This document shows positions 20,996 to 31,270 of a stretch of DNA of 64,000 nt, in pieces; within the stretch, counting starts at the first letter, position 1; each line of letters begins with the position of its first letter. A program made the position numbers and the translations under genes. The DNA is from Podarcis raffonei (Eukaryota; Chordata; Lepidosauria; Squamata; Lacertidae): assembly GCF_027172205.1 (NCBI RefSeq), contig NC_070616.1, positions 14,622,001 through 14,686,000 of the forward strand, given 5' to 3'. The notes below the pieces were generated by a model, which saw nothing but the letters and a program-made list of their open reading frames with translations, did no database searches and was not told the DNA's origin.

Positions 20996-23900
20996 CTGAA
21001 AAGCAAGGAGGAGAGGTGTGTGAAAAAACAAACATTGAGAAGATGTGCGTTCCTCAAACGGGTGCCTTCAGATGTTTCAGGCTTCAACCTTCCACAGCGC
21101 CAGCCAGCACAACCAAGCTCCTTTCAGACCAATTATTGTATGGCTGGGACACAGGTGGCGCTGTGGGTTAAACCACAGAGCCTAGGACTTGCCGATCAGA
21201 AGGTCGGCAGTTTGAATCTCCGCTGTTACGAAAAAGGAGCAATGCAGAAGCGAGCTCCAGGTGGCTGGAATGCCAAACAGGATGTTGATGTTTTGGGACT
21301 GTACCGTGGGAACAAGGGACAGTCTATTCAGTGCACTGAGCGCCGGATGTTAGCTCAGAGTGTCACATGACCCTGTACTGGAAGTACATGGGAGGTGTTT
21401 TTCTCTCTCTGCTGTTGGTGATGAGAGAGAGCAGTCACGTTTTCTCTGTACTGCTGGAAGGACAGAAATAAAGGCATGCAAATACATTTCTGTCTGTCTC
21501 TCTCCCCTCCCTGGGAATGGGAGGGGTGAAGTGGTGTGTTCTTCTTCACGTTGAGAAGAATCGCCGATTGAGACCTCGCCTTGTCTTGCCGGGAATCGCT
21601 GACAGGGAGGTCAACAAGGTTTCAAGCCGGGCACCTGGAGGGTGGCCAATTCCTCTGACTTTTGGCTTGAAAAACCAACATCCGCAACAGGGTGAGCTCC
21701 CGTTGCTCAGTCCCTGCTCCCGTTGCTCAGTCTCTGCTCCTGCACGTCAAAGTGCAAGTAGATAAATAGGTACCACTCCGGTGGGAAGGTAAACGGCGTT
21801 TCCATGTGCTGCTCTGGTTCGCCAGAAGCGGCTTAGTTATGCTGGCCACATGACCCGGAAGCTGTATGCCGGCTCCCTTGGCCAATAAAGCGAGATGAGC
21901 GCCACAACCCCAGAGTCGGCCATGACTGGACCTAATGGTCAGGGGTCCCTTTACCTTTATTATATGGCTATGCTGGCTGCAGGTGATGGGAGTTGCAGTC
22001 AGGGGCAGACCTTAGAAATATGCCACCCTGTGCCATTTGACACCCTTACGGCACCTGGTGCAACCACACCACTTGCACTGCCCTAAATCTGCTTCTGTTG
22101 CAGTTCAAAACATTGGGAGGGCACCGTTTCAAAAGCACTTCTGGCCTGCTGCAAGACACACCCACATGTTTCCTGGCCCCACCCCTTCAATTTACCTTTG
22201 TAATATGGCATCAAGCCCAGGAAAGCCTGCCGGACTTTTTCTCCTTTGAGGGGCTGGAGCTCCTCAAGAAGGTCTAGCAAGGGTCCAATGGAATAATATT
22301 GGGCTTCCTTGTAAACTGCCCTCACGCGTTCCCTTGGAGGCAAGTCACCAGACCGCAGGAAATTGAGCACATCCCTAAAAAAAAGAAAAGGCAGAAGGAA
22401 CTTGAGTATACAGGTTGGTTGATGGTTCCCAAAACACACACCCCATCTCCTTTTCATTACATTGCAGGCAATGTGTTCAAAACTGGGGCTGTAGATCAGC
22501 GTTCCCCAAACTGTGGAACTCGTACCTCCGGGAATATGCAAAAGGGTTCAAAGGATATAGGGCAGATTTTTTTATCTTACTTTATCATACTCTAACTTTT
22601 ATTAATACTATATATTGCATTTGCTCTAGACCAGATAATATAATGTTATTAAAGCTAGAATTATCTTCAACCAAGAAACTCCAACTGGCCCAAGCAACCC
22701 AAGCAGATGCTTAGATCCAACATGTTTCAATGAAGCAGCCATATACCACAGGGGATTCTGGGATGCACATGGTGGAACAAACGCTACAGGCCTTTGGGGC
22801 TAGCCCCGAGAGGAAAATTCTCTCAAGGGGAATCATACCATCTTCATGTCTGTCAAGATAACACTGCACATGTGTTTCAGAGTTTTCAGCCATTTCTATT
22901 TTAAAAGTAGGGATACAGGAACAAAACAAGACGGGGTCTATTTGTAGGGTTGCCATATTTCAAAAAATGAAAATCCAGACACAATAGTTGTTGAGTTTTT
23001 TAGCAAAAAAACAACAAAAACAAACCACCAAAAAACCCCACCATGAGGCTTTGAGCTATTTTGAAGGGAATTCAGCTAAATCTACACTTCCGACATGGCT
23101 TCCCATATGTCTGGATTTTCCCGGACATTTCAGCTATTTCCACCCAGATGCCATTTCCGAGGGCTGAATCCCAGCTATGTCCAGGAAATTCCGGACGCAT
23201 GGCAGCATTAATTTAAGTAGCTGACTTTGCAAGGTCAGGATATTACACATTTATTCTGAAACAGGAAGGTCAGCATTCCAAGGGCTGAAGAACCTTTTAA
23301 TATCCTGTTTCCAGAGGCAAAAGCAGCACAGTCACTTTGACTAATCAATCCTATTAGTGACCACATGCAGCACAAACAAAGGGCATCTGTTACTTGCCGT
23401 CTGACCCTGTCCAGCGCTCAAAGTCAGGGCATGAGACAGAAAATCCGAAGGGTGCCCCACCCCATTCCAACCATCTCTTGAGCTGAAGCTCTTATGCAGT
23501 TTCCATTCATATTATTATTCCTGTATTGGCCTGAACATAAGCCTCACTTTCCCCCCAAATTACGACCATGAAAAGTTAAAGTACAGCTTATATTCGCAAC
23601 CTTACGGTATGCAGCCAGGAGCACGGGGAAACAGTGCCAGGAGCGTGGCAAAGAGGTGCCCACCCTGCGCATAATCTCCCATCCTCTCCCCCGAGGCTGG
23701 GAAGGAAGAGAGCGAGGAAGGGGAAAGGCTGTTGGCAACACAGCACAGCTCCACCCACTCAGTATGCAGCCAGGAGCAGCGAGGAATGGGGCAGCTTATA
23801 TTCATGTATTTTTTCTTTTCTCTCCCCCCCCCAATTTTAAAGGTGCAGCTTATATTCGGGCCAATATGGTATTATTGATTGATTGATAGATAGATTTAAT

Positions 23901-26900
23901 TTATTAGTCACTTTTTTACAAAAGCAACTCAAAGCAATTCTCAGAAAGAATTAAATACCATTTACATCAAAACTAGCATTAAACAAAACAGATAAAAAAG
24001 ACTTAAAGCAAATTTGCATTTTTAAAAGACAAGATTAAGACATCCCACCCACTCAAGAGAGCCAGTGTAGTGTACTTTTTTTTTTAGAGTGTCAGACTAG
24101 GACCGGGAGACCAGGGTTCAAATGTGCACTCAGCCATGAAGTTCACTGGTTGTGTCCTTGGGCCATTAACTGCCTGTCAGCCTAACCTATTTCACAGGGG
24201 TGTTGTGGGGGATTAAATGAGGCAGGATGAGAACCACATACATCACCTTGGACTCCTTGGAGAAAAAGGTGGGGTTTAAGTTTAATAAAGTAATAAAGAG
24301 GCCACAGATAATTAAAAGCCAAAGGCCTGACAGAAAAGTAATGTTTTTGCCTGGTGCCTAAAAATATGTAATGATGGCACCAGGCAAGCCGCCCAGTGGA
24401 CAATATTCCACAAATGTGAATCCAGCACAGAAAGACCCATTGCCACACTGCTACCTACCACCCAAAAAAGCACTCAAAATCCACCACTTCCAGTAATACA
24501 ATATATACCTCCAACCACAGGAATATGTCAGGGAGACCTGGTCCAGCAGACTGCAGGCAGACTGAAATTCTGACCAAAAACAGCTCCACCAACGTTGTCC
24601 TCCAAAACAATTACTCCCAGTTCTTAGAATAACAGCAGCATAAACTTGTAAAGTTAGAACAGACTCCAAAGGTCATCTGCTCCAACCCACTGCAGCAAAG
24701 GATCACAGCGAAAGAATCTCTGACAGTCATCCAACCTCTGCTTAAAAACCCCAAATGAAGGAGTCCACCACCTTCTGAGAGAGTCCGTTCCACTGTTGAA
24801 CTTCCCATCAGAAGGTTCTTTCTAATGTTTAGTTGGAATCTCCTTTCTTGAAAGTCTAGACCTTGCCAGCTGATGTTCTTTGGCCGCCTTGAGCAGTTCC
24901 CATCACCCCTATGGGAACATGAGTGAGAAGGTAGAAGGGGCATACAGATCACGCTACCTCCAAGGGACAGAGGAACAGCCTTGCTCCTGGAGCTTTTGTA
25001 GCTAAGGGAGTGCCACAGGCAAAGAAGACATACCCAAAGAACTTCCCGTCTCGGTCAATAAAGTATCTCCCCTCCGCATCCGTTGGGATGTAGTGTCGGC
25101 CACTGAACATAGCCGAGAGCATTGTGTCTTCGTGGCGCCGCAGTGTTGACAACCTGGTAGTGAAATAAGCTCCTCCAACATTCAGTGGAACCACTTCAGG
25201 GAACTGGGAGGAAGAAACAATTTTTGTCGAAATTCAGCACGTAGGTCGGCATTCAAGTATCACTTGAAAAATTTACGCTTGCCCAGTAAAACTTCCCAAT
25301 CTTCCCCATGCCCCACATCCTACCCAAATCTGCCCCCTAGAACAGATTTAGGGGGTATGCAGTTCCTTGCAGTGATGGATCAAGTTAATTCAGGCTGCAC
25401 TGAATACAAACAAGCCAGTGTGGAGAAAGTGGATGAACATATTTCTCCCTCGTTTTATACTTTTGATTTTTATTTTATTGGATCTGTATCCCAAAATTTC
25501 CTCCAAGGAACTCAAGGTGCCATACATAGTTTTCCTCCTCTCCATTTTATCCTCACAACAACCCTGTGAGGTAGGTTAAACTGAGAGGTAATGACTGCCC
25601 CTAAAGTCACCCACTGTGAGAGCTTCATGGCCAAGTGGGGATTTTAACCCTGGTCTCCAAGGTTCTAGTCTGAGATGTTAACCACTACACCATGCTGACT
25701 CTCAGAATACTAGAACCTGATTGGGTAATCTTAGGAAGCTGAAGGGTCAGAGATTCAGGGCAGGCAAAAGAGAGGACTTTGTCACACGCTGTGGAAATCC
25801 CTGCTGCAAGATATGGGCAGTGGCCACCAGCTCAGAGGGCTTTAAAAGGGGACTAGACACATTTGAGAAGAGGGAAGTGGTCTATATTTTACTTCTTTAA
25901 GAGAGTGTATATCTTTCCTTCCTAATTACTAATCTATTTACAAAATAAAATAACATGAGCAAAACAGTAAAATCAGTTAAGAACAATAAAAAAGATGAAC
26001 GCAGGGCAAATAAAAACAAGGGGGCAGCTTGAAACTTTAATTTTTAAAAAACAAAAACAAGGGGGCAGTTTAACTATGTGCTCTGTGAAGAATGGCTTTT
26101 TTTTTACCTGTTCTTAATCTTCCACCCTTCAGTTTCATTGGATGTCCACGAGTTCTAGTGTTATGAGAGAGGCAGAAAAAAATTTCTCTATCCACCTTCC
26201 CCATGCCATGCATAATTTTATAAACTTGTATTTTGCCACCTCTTACTCACCTTTTCTCTAAACTAAAGAGTCCCAAACGCTGCACTTTTTCTTCATACTG
26301 ACACATCATCAACTGCCTGAAGTATCTTAGGAGATGCTTCAAGGGGTAAAGGTAAAGGGACCCCTGACCGTTAAGTCCAGTCGTGGACGACTCTGGGATT
26401 GCAGTGCTCATCTCGCTTTACTGGCCGAGGGAGCCAGCGTTTGTTCGCAGACAGCTTCCGGGTCATGTGGCCAGCATGACTAAGCCGCTTCAGGCGAACC
26501 AGAGCAGCGCACGGAAACGCCGTTTACCTTCCCGCCAGAGCAGTACCTATTTATCTACTTGCACGTTGACGTGCTTTCAAACTGCTAGGTTGGCAGGAGC
26601 TGGGACCAAGCAACGGGAGCTCACCCTGTCGCAGGGATTTGAACCGCCGACCTTCTGATCGGCAAGCCCAAGGCTCAGTGGTTTAGACCACAGCACCACT
26701 CGCGTCCCTTCAAGGGATAGCCCCACACAAAGCAGCAATCCAGCCTATGGCACATGCCTCCAGGTCTGAAATTCCCAGTTGGTGCACCAGTCTCAGATAG
26801 GTCAATGTACCTTGGACCATGGCTGCTGTCTAGCCATGAAGCACCAAAGCCCAGTGCAGGTTCACTCCCACCCCTATATGGCATTCCCAGGCTCAGGATG

Positions 26901-28680
26901 TCACTGGGTACCAGTTGCAGGCGAGCAACAGCAGGAGAGAGAGCTGTTACCTTGCCGCCCTGTACATGGTGGGTTTCATGGAGGCACCTGGTCGGCTACT
27001 GCAGAAGGCAGGATGCATGGGGCTAGGTGGACCTTTGGACTGATCCTGCAGGGCTCCTCTTAGGCTCATGTCACTGCTCAAAAATGACTCAGCAGCAGAT
27101 GACTTTGTGTAGAAGGCAGAAGCAGGAGGCAGACTGTGAGGAGACAAGGAAGGGTGGCACTGGCAGAGTCAGAGAGAGGGCAAGCGATCAGTCGCTCTGG
27201 GCTGGCACTTGCACCCAGTTCTGCACATCCATCTCCAAGATCAGCTGGAGCTGCAGACTGTAGGGGTTTTCAACTATTCAAGAGTACTAACAGAACTGCA
27301 AGCCACCAAGCAAACACAGCTTAGCAGGAGTCTGTAAATCTCCTGTTTTCCCTCAGCTGCAAAAACAAGACAGTCATGTGATGTGCCCAGTGGACTGATA
27401 TCCACTCAACTGCTCATTTTGTGCCCAGACTCCTCCTGTCACCTGAATATTTCTGTCTGAATATTCCTAATTTACACTGAGTTTTCTCAGTCTTGAGGAT
27501 GGAAAAATCTTAGCAGCCATGGTATTAAAAATGCTAGGTATAAAGGTAAAGGTACCCCTGCCCGTACGGGCCAGTCGTGTCCGACTCTAGGGTTGTGCGC
27601 CCATCTCACTTAAGAGGCCGGGGGCCAGCGCTGTCCGGAGACACTTCCGGGTCACGTGGCCAGTGTGACGAAGCTGCTCTGGCGAGCCAGCACCAGCGCA
27701 GCACACGGAAACGCCGTTTACCTTCCCGCTATAAAGCGGTACCTATTTATCTACTTGCACTTAGGGGTGCTTTCGAACTGCTAGGTGGGCAGGAGCTGGG
27801 ACCGAAAGATGGGAGCTCACCCCGCCGCGGGGATTCAAACCGCCGACCATGCGATCGGCAAGTCCTAGGCACTGAGGTTTTACCCACAGCGCCACCCGCG
27901 TCCCCCTAATGCTAGGTATAAACACTTTTAAAAATCAAAGTTGTTTTGAAAGTCATGATTTGTGAACAGCTTGTAGTTCACCCCACCCTTCAAGCTCAGG
28001 GTGGGTTACAAAAACAAGAAATCAGTAATATACATTTAAAAAAAAGTAAGTCCATTTAGGGCACTGGTTCCCAAACTTTTTGGGGCCACCCCCCCTTGGT
28101 TCCATACACTCAACCATACCGTACCCTATAAAAAACATTCAGAATAGTGGTTTACACAACCCACTCTGGCAGATAAAAAGAGAATAAAATTCAAAACAGT
28201 AACAATTGCACATTTACTCAAAATCCAATTAACACTACTTAGTTTAATCCAATCAACAAAACTGCTGAACTTGAATAGTCATTTACACCTCCAGCATCCC
28301 CCTGCCACCCACTTGCCTCTTAGTGCCACCACTCTGCCCAGGGGGTGGTACCACCCACTTTGGGAACCACTGATTCTGGGGCTTGACCCTGCCCCCACCG
28401 CTACAAGCCAGGCTGAAAGCAGAGTATTGTTTCTGAAAGAAGCTGATCCTCAGTGTCACTCTGGGGAAGCCTCCAGGGAGAGGACCATTCCAGCAGCAGC
28501 CCCTGAAAACTGAAGCAACCAGGGTGCAAGAGGCACCAGCTCACTCACCTGCTGAGGCAGGAGGGACAGAGCGTGCTCTGCCTGGGTGGCCGTCGGCGTG
28601 GCAGGCTCTTGAGAGTCATCCTCCGCATCCGAACTCGACATGGCATCGCTCACTTTGGTCTGCCCCGTGACTACCACCAT
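20619..28680 (-). CDS. KCTD7: KCTD7, complete coding region in four exons
   Basis: KCTD7 is a BTB/POZ-domain protein that assembles as an oligomer and recruits cullin-3. Human loss of function causes progressive myoclonic epilepsy with lysosomal storage features (EPM3/CLN14). The coding exons are 28549..28680, 25034..25203, 22196..22374 and 20619..20995: 858 bases, 285 residues plus stop, against 289 in human. Phases join cleanly at 0, 2 and 1. The BTB (T1-like) fold starts at VVPLNVGG in exon 2 and ends in exon 3. The C-terminal part, EHLERIVEIAKL to FKITWW, is almost identical to mammals. The N-terminal 13 residues before the second Met diverge, as expected for this gene. No disabling change is seen. 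TPST1 is upstream and RABGEF1 downstream, both on the same strand. Confidence 0.97.
21146..21956 (+). mobile_element. Sauria-type SINE split by a solo LTR
   Basis: Head GGGACACAGGTGGCGCTGTG (21146) and tail GGTCCCTTTACCTTTAT (to about 21956), flanked by ATTGTATGGCT / ATTATATGGCT. The two halves are separated by the LTR at 21224-21680. A short tandem duplication of GCTCCCGTTGCTCAGT lies at about 21697-21730. Located in KCTD7 intron 3. Confidence 0.85.
21224..21680 (+). mobile_element. Solo LTR (fossil LTR retroelement) inside a SINE
   Basis: 457 bp beginning TGTTACG and ending CCAACA (TG...CA), with an exact 5-bp duplication TCCGC on both sides. An AATAAA signal sits near 21468. No internal region or second LTR, so it is a solo LTR left by recombination. 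Family not assigned; 5-bp duplications fit several LTR groups. The exact flanking repeat suggests moderate age, younger than the host SINE. Confidence 0.8.
22196..22374 (-). CDS. KCTD7: KCTD7 exon 3: second half of BTB domain
   Basis: A T-rich TTTTTAG acceptor (22375-22376) opens the exon, which completes a split Gly codon and encodes DVLNFLRSGDLPPRERVRAV, then YKEAQYYSIGPLLDLLEELQ and PLKGEKVRQAFLGLMPYYK. The DVLNFLR.G and EA.YY.I..L motifs complete the BTB fold. The donor is AAAG|GTAAAT at 22194-22195, and one base carries to the next exon. Confidence 0.97.
22945..23185. mobile_element. Probable decayed DNA transposon
   Basis: Repeated TGTCTGGATTTTCCCGGACA / AATCCAGAC-type motifs, and a start GGGTTGCCATATTTC known from short squamate elements. 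Ends not defined. Confidence 0.4.
23520..23869. mobile_element. Non-autonomous DNA transposon, 23.5 kb
   Basis: Imperfect inverted ends CCTGTATTGGCCTGAACATA and, reversed, ACCATATTGGCCCGAATATA. Interior repeats the motif GTATGCAGCCAGGAGCA twice (23607 and 23762). Lies in KCTD7 intron 2. Confidence 0.7.
24056..24292 (+). mobile_element. tRNA-derived SINE type A
   Basis: GAGAGCCAGTGTAGTGTAC, a T-run inside the head, B box AGGGTTCAAATG, tail near TTTAATAAAG. Confidence 0.8.
24622..24910 (-). mobile_element. CR1-like LINE fragment
   Basis: CATCTGCTCCAACCCACTGC, CAACCTCTGCTTAAAAACC and TTCTTTCTAATGTTTAGTTG are typical of the CR1 ORF2 C-terminal region, read here on the minus strand. Confidence 0.75.
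25034..25203 (-). CDS. KCTD7: KCTD7 exon 2: first half of BTB domain
   Basis: It opens after TTCTTCCTCCCAG at 25204-25205 and closes at a GG|GTATGT donor at 25032-25033. It encodes FPEVVPLNVGGAYFTTRLST, then LRRHEDTMLSAMFSGRHYIP and TDAEGRYFIDRDGKFF. NVGG, FTTRLSTL, ML..MFSG and G.YFIDRDG are the hallmark BTB/T1 strand and helix motifs of the KCTD family. The Lys-Phe at the RDGKFF position replaces Thr-His of human. Confidence 0.97.
25470..25702 (-). mobile_element. tRNA-derived SINE type A
   Basis: TTCCTCCAAGGAACTCAAGG to GTTAACCACTACACCATGCT. Confidence 0.85.
25736..25885 (+). mobile_element. CR1/L2-like LINE fragment
   Basis: TTCAGGGCAGGCAAAAGAG, GCTGTGGAAATCCCTGCTGC and GGGCTTTAAAAGGGGACTAG correspond to the frame ending LWNSLP..V..A seen at 52050. 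Confidence 0.65.
26070..26345 (-). mobile_element. CR1/L2-like LINE fragment
   Basis: AACTATGTGCTCTGTGAAGA to GATGCTTCAAGGG; its last 95 bp are the copy shared with 16085-16177. Confidence 0.8.
26346..26707 (-). mobile_element. Sauria-type SINE, full length
   Basis: Complete reverse copy, tail GGTAAAGGGACCCC to head CAGCACCACTCGCGTCCC, flanked by exact CTTCAAGGG (26337-26345 and 26708-26716). Confidence 0.9.
26717..27529. other. KCTD7 intron 1; no gene seen
   Basis: Short open frames only. A possible LINE 3' end fragment at about 27020-27070 (plus strand). Confidence 0.5.
27545..27907 (-). mobile_element. Sauria-type SINE, distinct subfamily
   Basis: Flanked by an exact 15-bp repeat AATGCTAGGTATAAA (27530-27544, 27908-27922). 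Its tail keeps CCAGTCGTGTCCGACTCTAG, closer to Bov-B than the other copies, so probably an older or separate subfamily. Confidence 0.9.
28062..28372. mobile_element. hAT-like non-autonomous DNA transposon
   Basis: Inverted ends CACTGGTTCCCAAACTTTTT and TGGGAACCACTG, with an imperfect 8-bp duplication ATTTAGGG / ATTCTGGG. About 175 bp from KCTD7 exon 1. Confidence 0.8.
28549..28680 (-). CDS. KCTD7: KCTD7 exon 1 (start codon)
   Basis: The ATG at 28680 starts MVVVTGQTKVSDAMSSSDAE, matching the human start MVVVTG, and the second Met (residue 14) begins the better-conserved MSSSDAEDD segment. The exon ends LLPQQ with a CAG|GTGAGT donor at 28547-28548 in phase 0. The frame stays open upstream to about 28845 but I see no upstream ATG in it, so that part is taken as 5' UTR. 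The region is acidic and Ser/Thr-rich, with no predicted fold, ahead of the BTB domain. Confidence 0.95.
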
Positions 28681-29110
28681 CCCTCCGGCTCTTGTAAGCA
28701 GGTCTGCTGGGCGGGCAGCCGTGGCAAAGCTGGCAGGGAGACAAGGGCCATGTTCATTGGGATGGGAGACCACAGCAGGGGAAGGGGCGCTTTCCTTAAT
28801 AAAGAAAGGCCACTGAGGGGCAGCAGGCACCCAGAGATGCTCCACGCCAACCCTTTACGAGTGTCATTGCTATTCTCAGGAGTGAGTCACAACACACAGG
28901 AGTGTTCTATCTGCTGCCAGTCAGGAGCACACGCGCACGCGGGGAGGGGATCCAATTTGCACAGCAGCGCCAGGAAACCTCCCTGTCAGCTTTCGCAGCC
29001 AGAGACTCCCTCACTGGGGGAGACAGCCGCTCTTATTGGCCGCCTAACCAGCTCAACCTGCTCTCAGCTGCCCAGGCTGTCATTTTACTTGCTCAAATCT
29101 GATTAGCTGC
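28681..29110 (-). promoter_or_regulatory. KCTD7: KCTD7 promoter and 5' UTR
   Basis: CpG and GC content rise just upstream of the KCTD7 start codon. Visible elements are a GTGAGTCAC AP-1/MARE-like site near 28885, the GC block near 28930, and an inverted CCAAT box (TTATTGGCC) at about 29034. Transcription probably starts between about 28780 and 28950. The start site is inferred. Confidence 0.55.
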
Positions 29111-30822
29111 TGGGGACACCTGCTGCTGAGCAGCCATTTGGCAATCCACACAGCTGTCAACCGAAGGTGCTGTCTGACTGGTTCAGCATGCGCTTGGCCA
29201 CGCCCCACTAGCCTGTGGTTCCCCAACACCACACTGCCCCTCCAAGCCCCTTTTGAAATGGACAAAGGAAAGCATTCCTTGCCCGATCCACAGAGTTCCA
29301 CCAACATTATTAATAGTGGGGAAACTGGGGGAATTGGGGGGGGGGAGGTTTTGGCAGCAGCATAGAAATTCAGAATCAAGTTAGGCATACTAATGGTCAA
29401 TCAGAAAAGGGATGGGGACTCAATTTTTAAGTTAGCTTAACCTGGGTTCTGACGTGCATGCAGAGATCGCTGAAATTGCTTCTTATAACCATTTCATTTC
29501 TCGGTCGTCCAGACAAATCCTGATATGTAACGGAGCAGAACCTCAGCACTGCAAGCAACTGGAATAAGGAGGTTTGCCTGAACGTCTGAAATGAAAGTAA
29601 GTCAGCTGGACTGATTGCAAGGGGATCCGTTTGTACTACAGAATGAATTTCCAACCCCTGCACCTCAGGCTGGAGGAGACACAAACTGGCTATGGCAAAA
29701 AGGCATGAGCCTACATGAGGGAATCGGGCAAAGTTACCACATGAACACAAAAAGGCAATCAAAACAGCAGCTCTCACGGAGTCAGTACATCACAGGACAG
29801 TGAGCTCAAAGCCAGCAATGTCCCAAATAAATTCATCTGATTTCATCACAATGAAATCTATTGGTATCTTTCACAGTCCACCTCAAAAGGCCAAACAGAA
29901 TAAACCTCTCTGCACTTTATTTATTTATTTGCAGCGATTTCCTTTCATTTCATCTGTTTCAGAGCCCCAAACTGGTAAGCTGCAAAGGTCTGGTGTGCAG
30001 CTTCATCGAAACTACTGTTCTAAATTGAGCTTGAAAGACAGTCTCATCTAATTGATTCCATTACGTAGGAAGATGTTCTCCCAATTTACAAATCACTTAC
30101 CATTAGATCACTTCCTCATAATGCCTCAACAAGCAATTTTGTCACCTCTCCACATAGCTGGATAAATCATTTCCTACAACTGATGTTGGGTAGTTAGAGT
30201 TAGCCTGTTGCAGTGAAAACAAATCTTGTGACACCTTAAAAGCTAACACATTTTTAAAGGCAAGAGCTTCCCACAAGAGTCTGTCATAAAATAAATTTAA
30301 ATGTCTTCAAAATGTCACAGAAATCATTGTTGTTTTCTGCTACCTGCAAGATTTCCTTGTTGCTGTGAAAATTGCTGCCCAGCTGAAAGAATATTTCAAA
30401 TGTCAACTTTCAGATGGAAGAACTTAGCAATAAAATTGTTCTTACTTGCTTTAGAAAGACCTTAACCCCTTCATTTTTTTAAATGATGCAAGGGACCACC
30501 AGACACAAATCTCTCAGCTACCACTGATTCCATTCTCTGCTTAAGGGGGGGGGGGGAATATTCAAACCAACCTTCAAGACATCCCAGATGTCTGGCACTG
30601 CTTTGAAACTGCAATGCTGACCCTTAGGAATTTGAAATATTTCTCCAGCTCTCATTCTGGAGTCCCAAGAACACAAGAAGCTATGCCCTTAGATCATGAG
30701 CCTCTGAGTGGGCAAAGGGAATGTCTGTCAAAACATACTAAATAAAGGATCACACTGAATAGCCAGGGGAATAGGTAGGTTTCTCTCAACAGCACAGAAA
30801 TACAGCAAATTTCAAAGAGGAA
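29111..30822. other. Upstream of KCTD7; no gene recognised
   Basis: No exon or clear element. A G-run near 29335 and a G-run near 30546. The segment 30195-30290 resembles a known interspersed motif (TTGTGACACCTTAAAAGCTA) but is too short to name. Confidence 0.5.
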
Positions 30823-30955
30823 GGATTGTAGCTCAGTGATAGAACACCAGCTTGCAAAAGATCCCAGTTTCAATTTCTGGAATCTCCAAGAAGGGCTGAG
30901 AATCTACACTGCCTGAAACTGCCAGCACTAAGCTAGAATCACTATAAAGCTCAAG
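30823..30955 (+). mobile_element. tRNA-derived SINE type B, diverged
   Basis: AGGATTGTAGCTCAGTGATA to GAAACTGCCAGCACTAAGCT. Confidence 0.65.
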
Positions 30956-30964
30956 GTTGGTCCA

Positions 30965-31117
30965 CACACTTTTTCCACCTCTCCATTGTATCTTCACAAC
31001 AACCCTGTGGTTAAGCTGAGATATAGTGACTGCTCCAATGGTCACCCAATAAACTTCATGGCTGACTTGGTGGTGATTAGAAGCCTAGTATCCCTGATCG
31101 TAATCCAGCACTCTAAC
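30965..31117 (-). mobile_element. tRNA-derived SINE type A
   Basis: TCCACCTCTCCATTGTATCT to CAGCACTCTAACC; its head end is interrupted by the hairpin element that follows. Confidence 0.75.
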
Positions 31118-31125
31118 CGCTACAC

Positions 31126-31262
31126 CAGGCATAGGCAAACTCGGCCCTCCAGATGTTTTGGGACTACAACTCACATCATCCCTGACCACAGGTCCTGTTA
31201 GCTAAGGGATGATGGGAGTTGTAGTCCCAAAACATCTGGAGGGCCGAGTTTGCCTGTGCCTG
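31126..31262. mobile_element. Hairpin hAT-like DNA transposon (137 bp)
   Basis: Almost entirely inverted repeat: CAGGCATAGGCAAACTCGGC and GCCGAGTTTGCCTGTGCCTG at the ends, pairing for about 58 bp per arm. Flanks CGCTACAC / CACTACAC give an 8-bp duplication with one change. It sits in the head of a SINE. Confidence 0.85.
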
Positions 31263-31270
31263 CACTACAC

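Noticed and set aside
29040-29075. A reverse-strand GAGCAGGTTGAG (EQVE) as the missing TPST1 C-terminus
   Set aside because: No in-frame stop follows, it sits in the KCTD7 promoter and it lacks a proper acceptor. A four-codon match is expected by chance.
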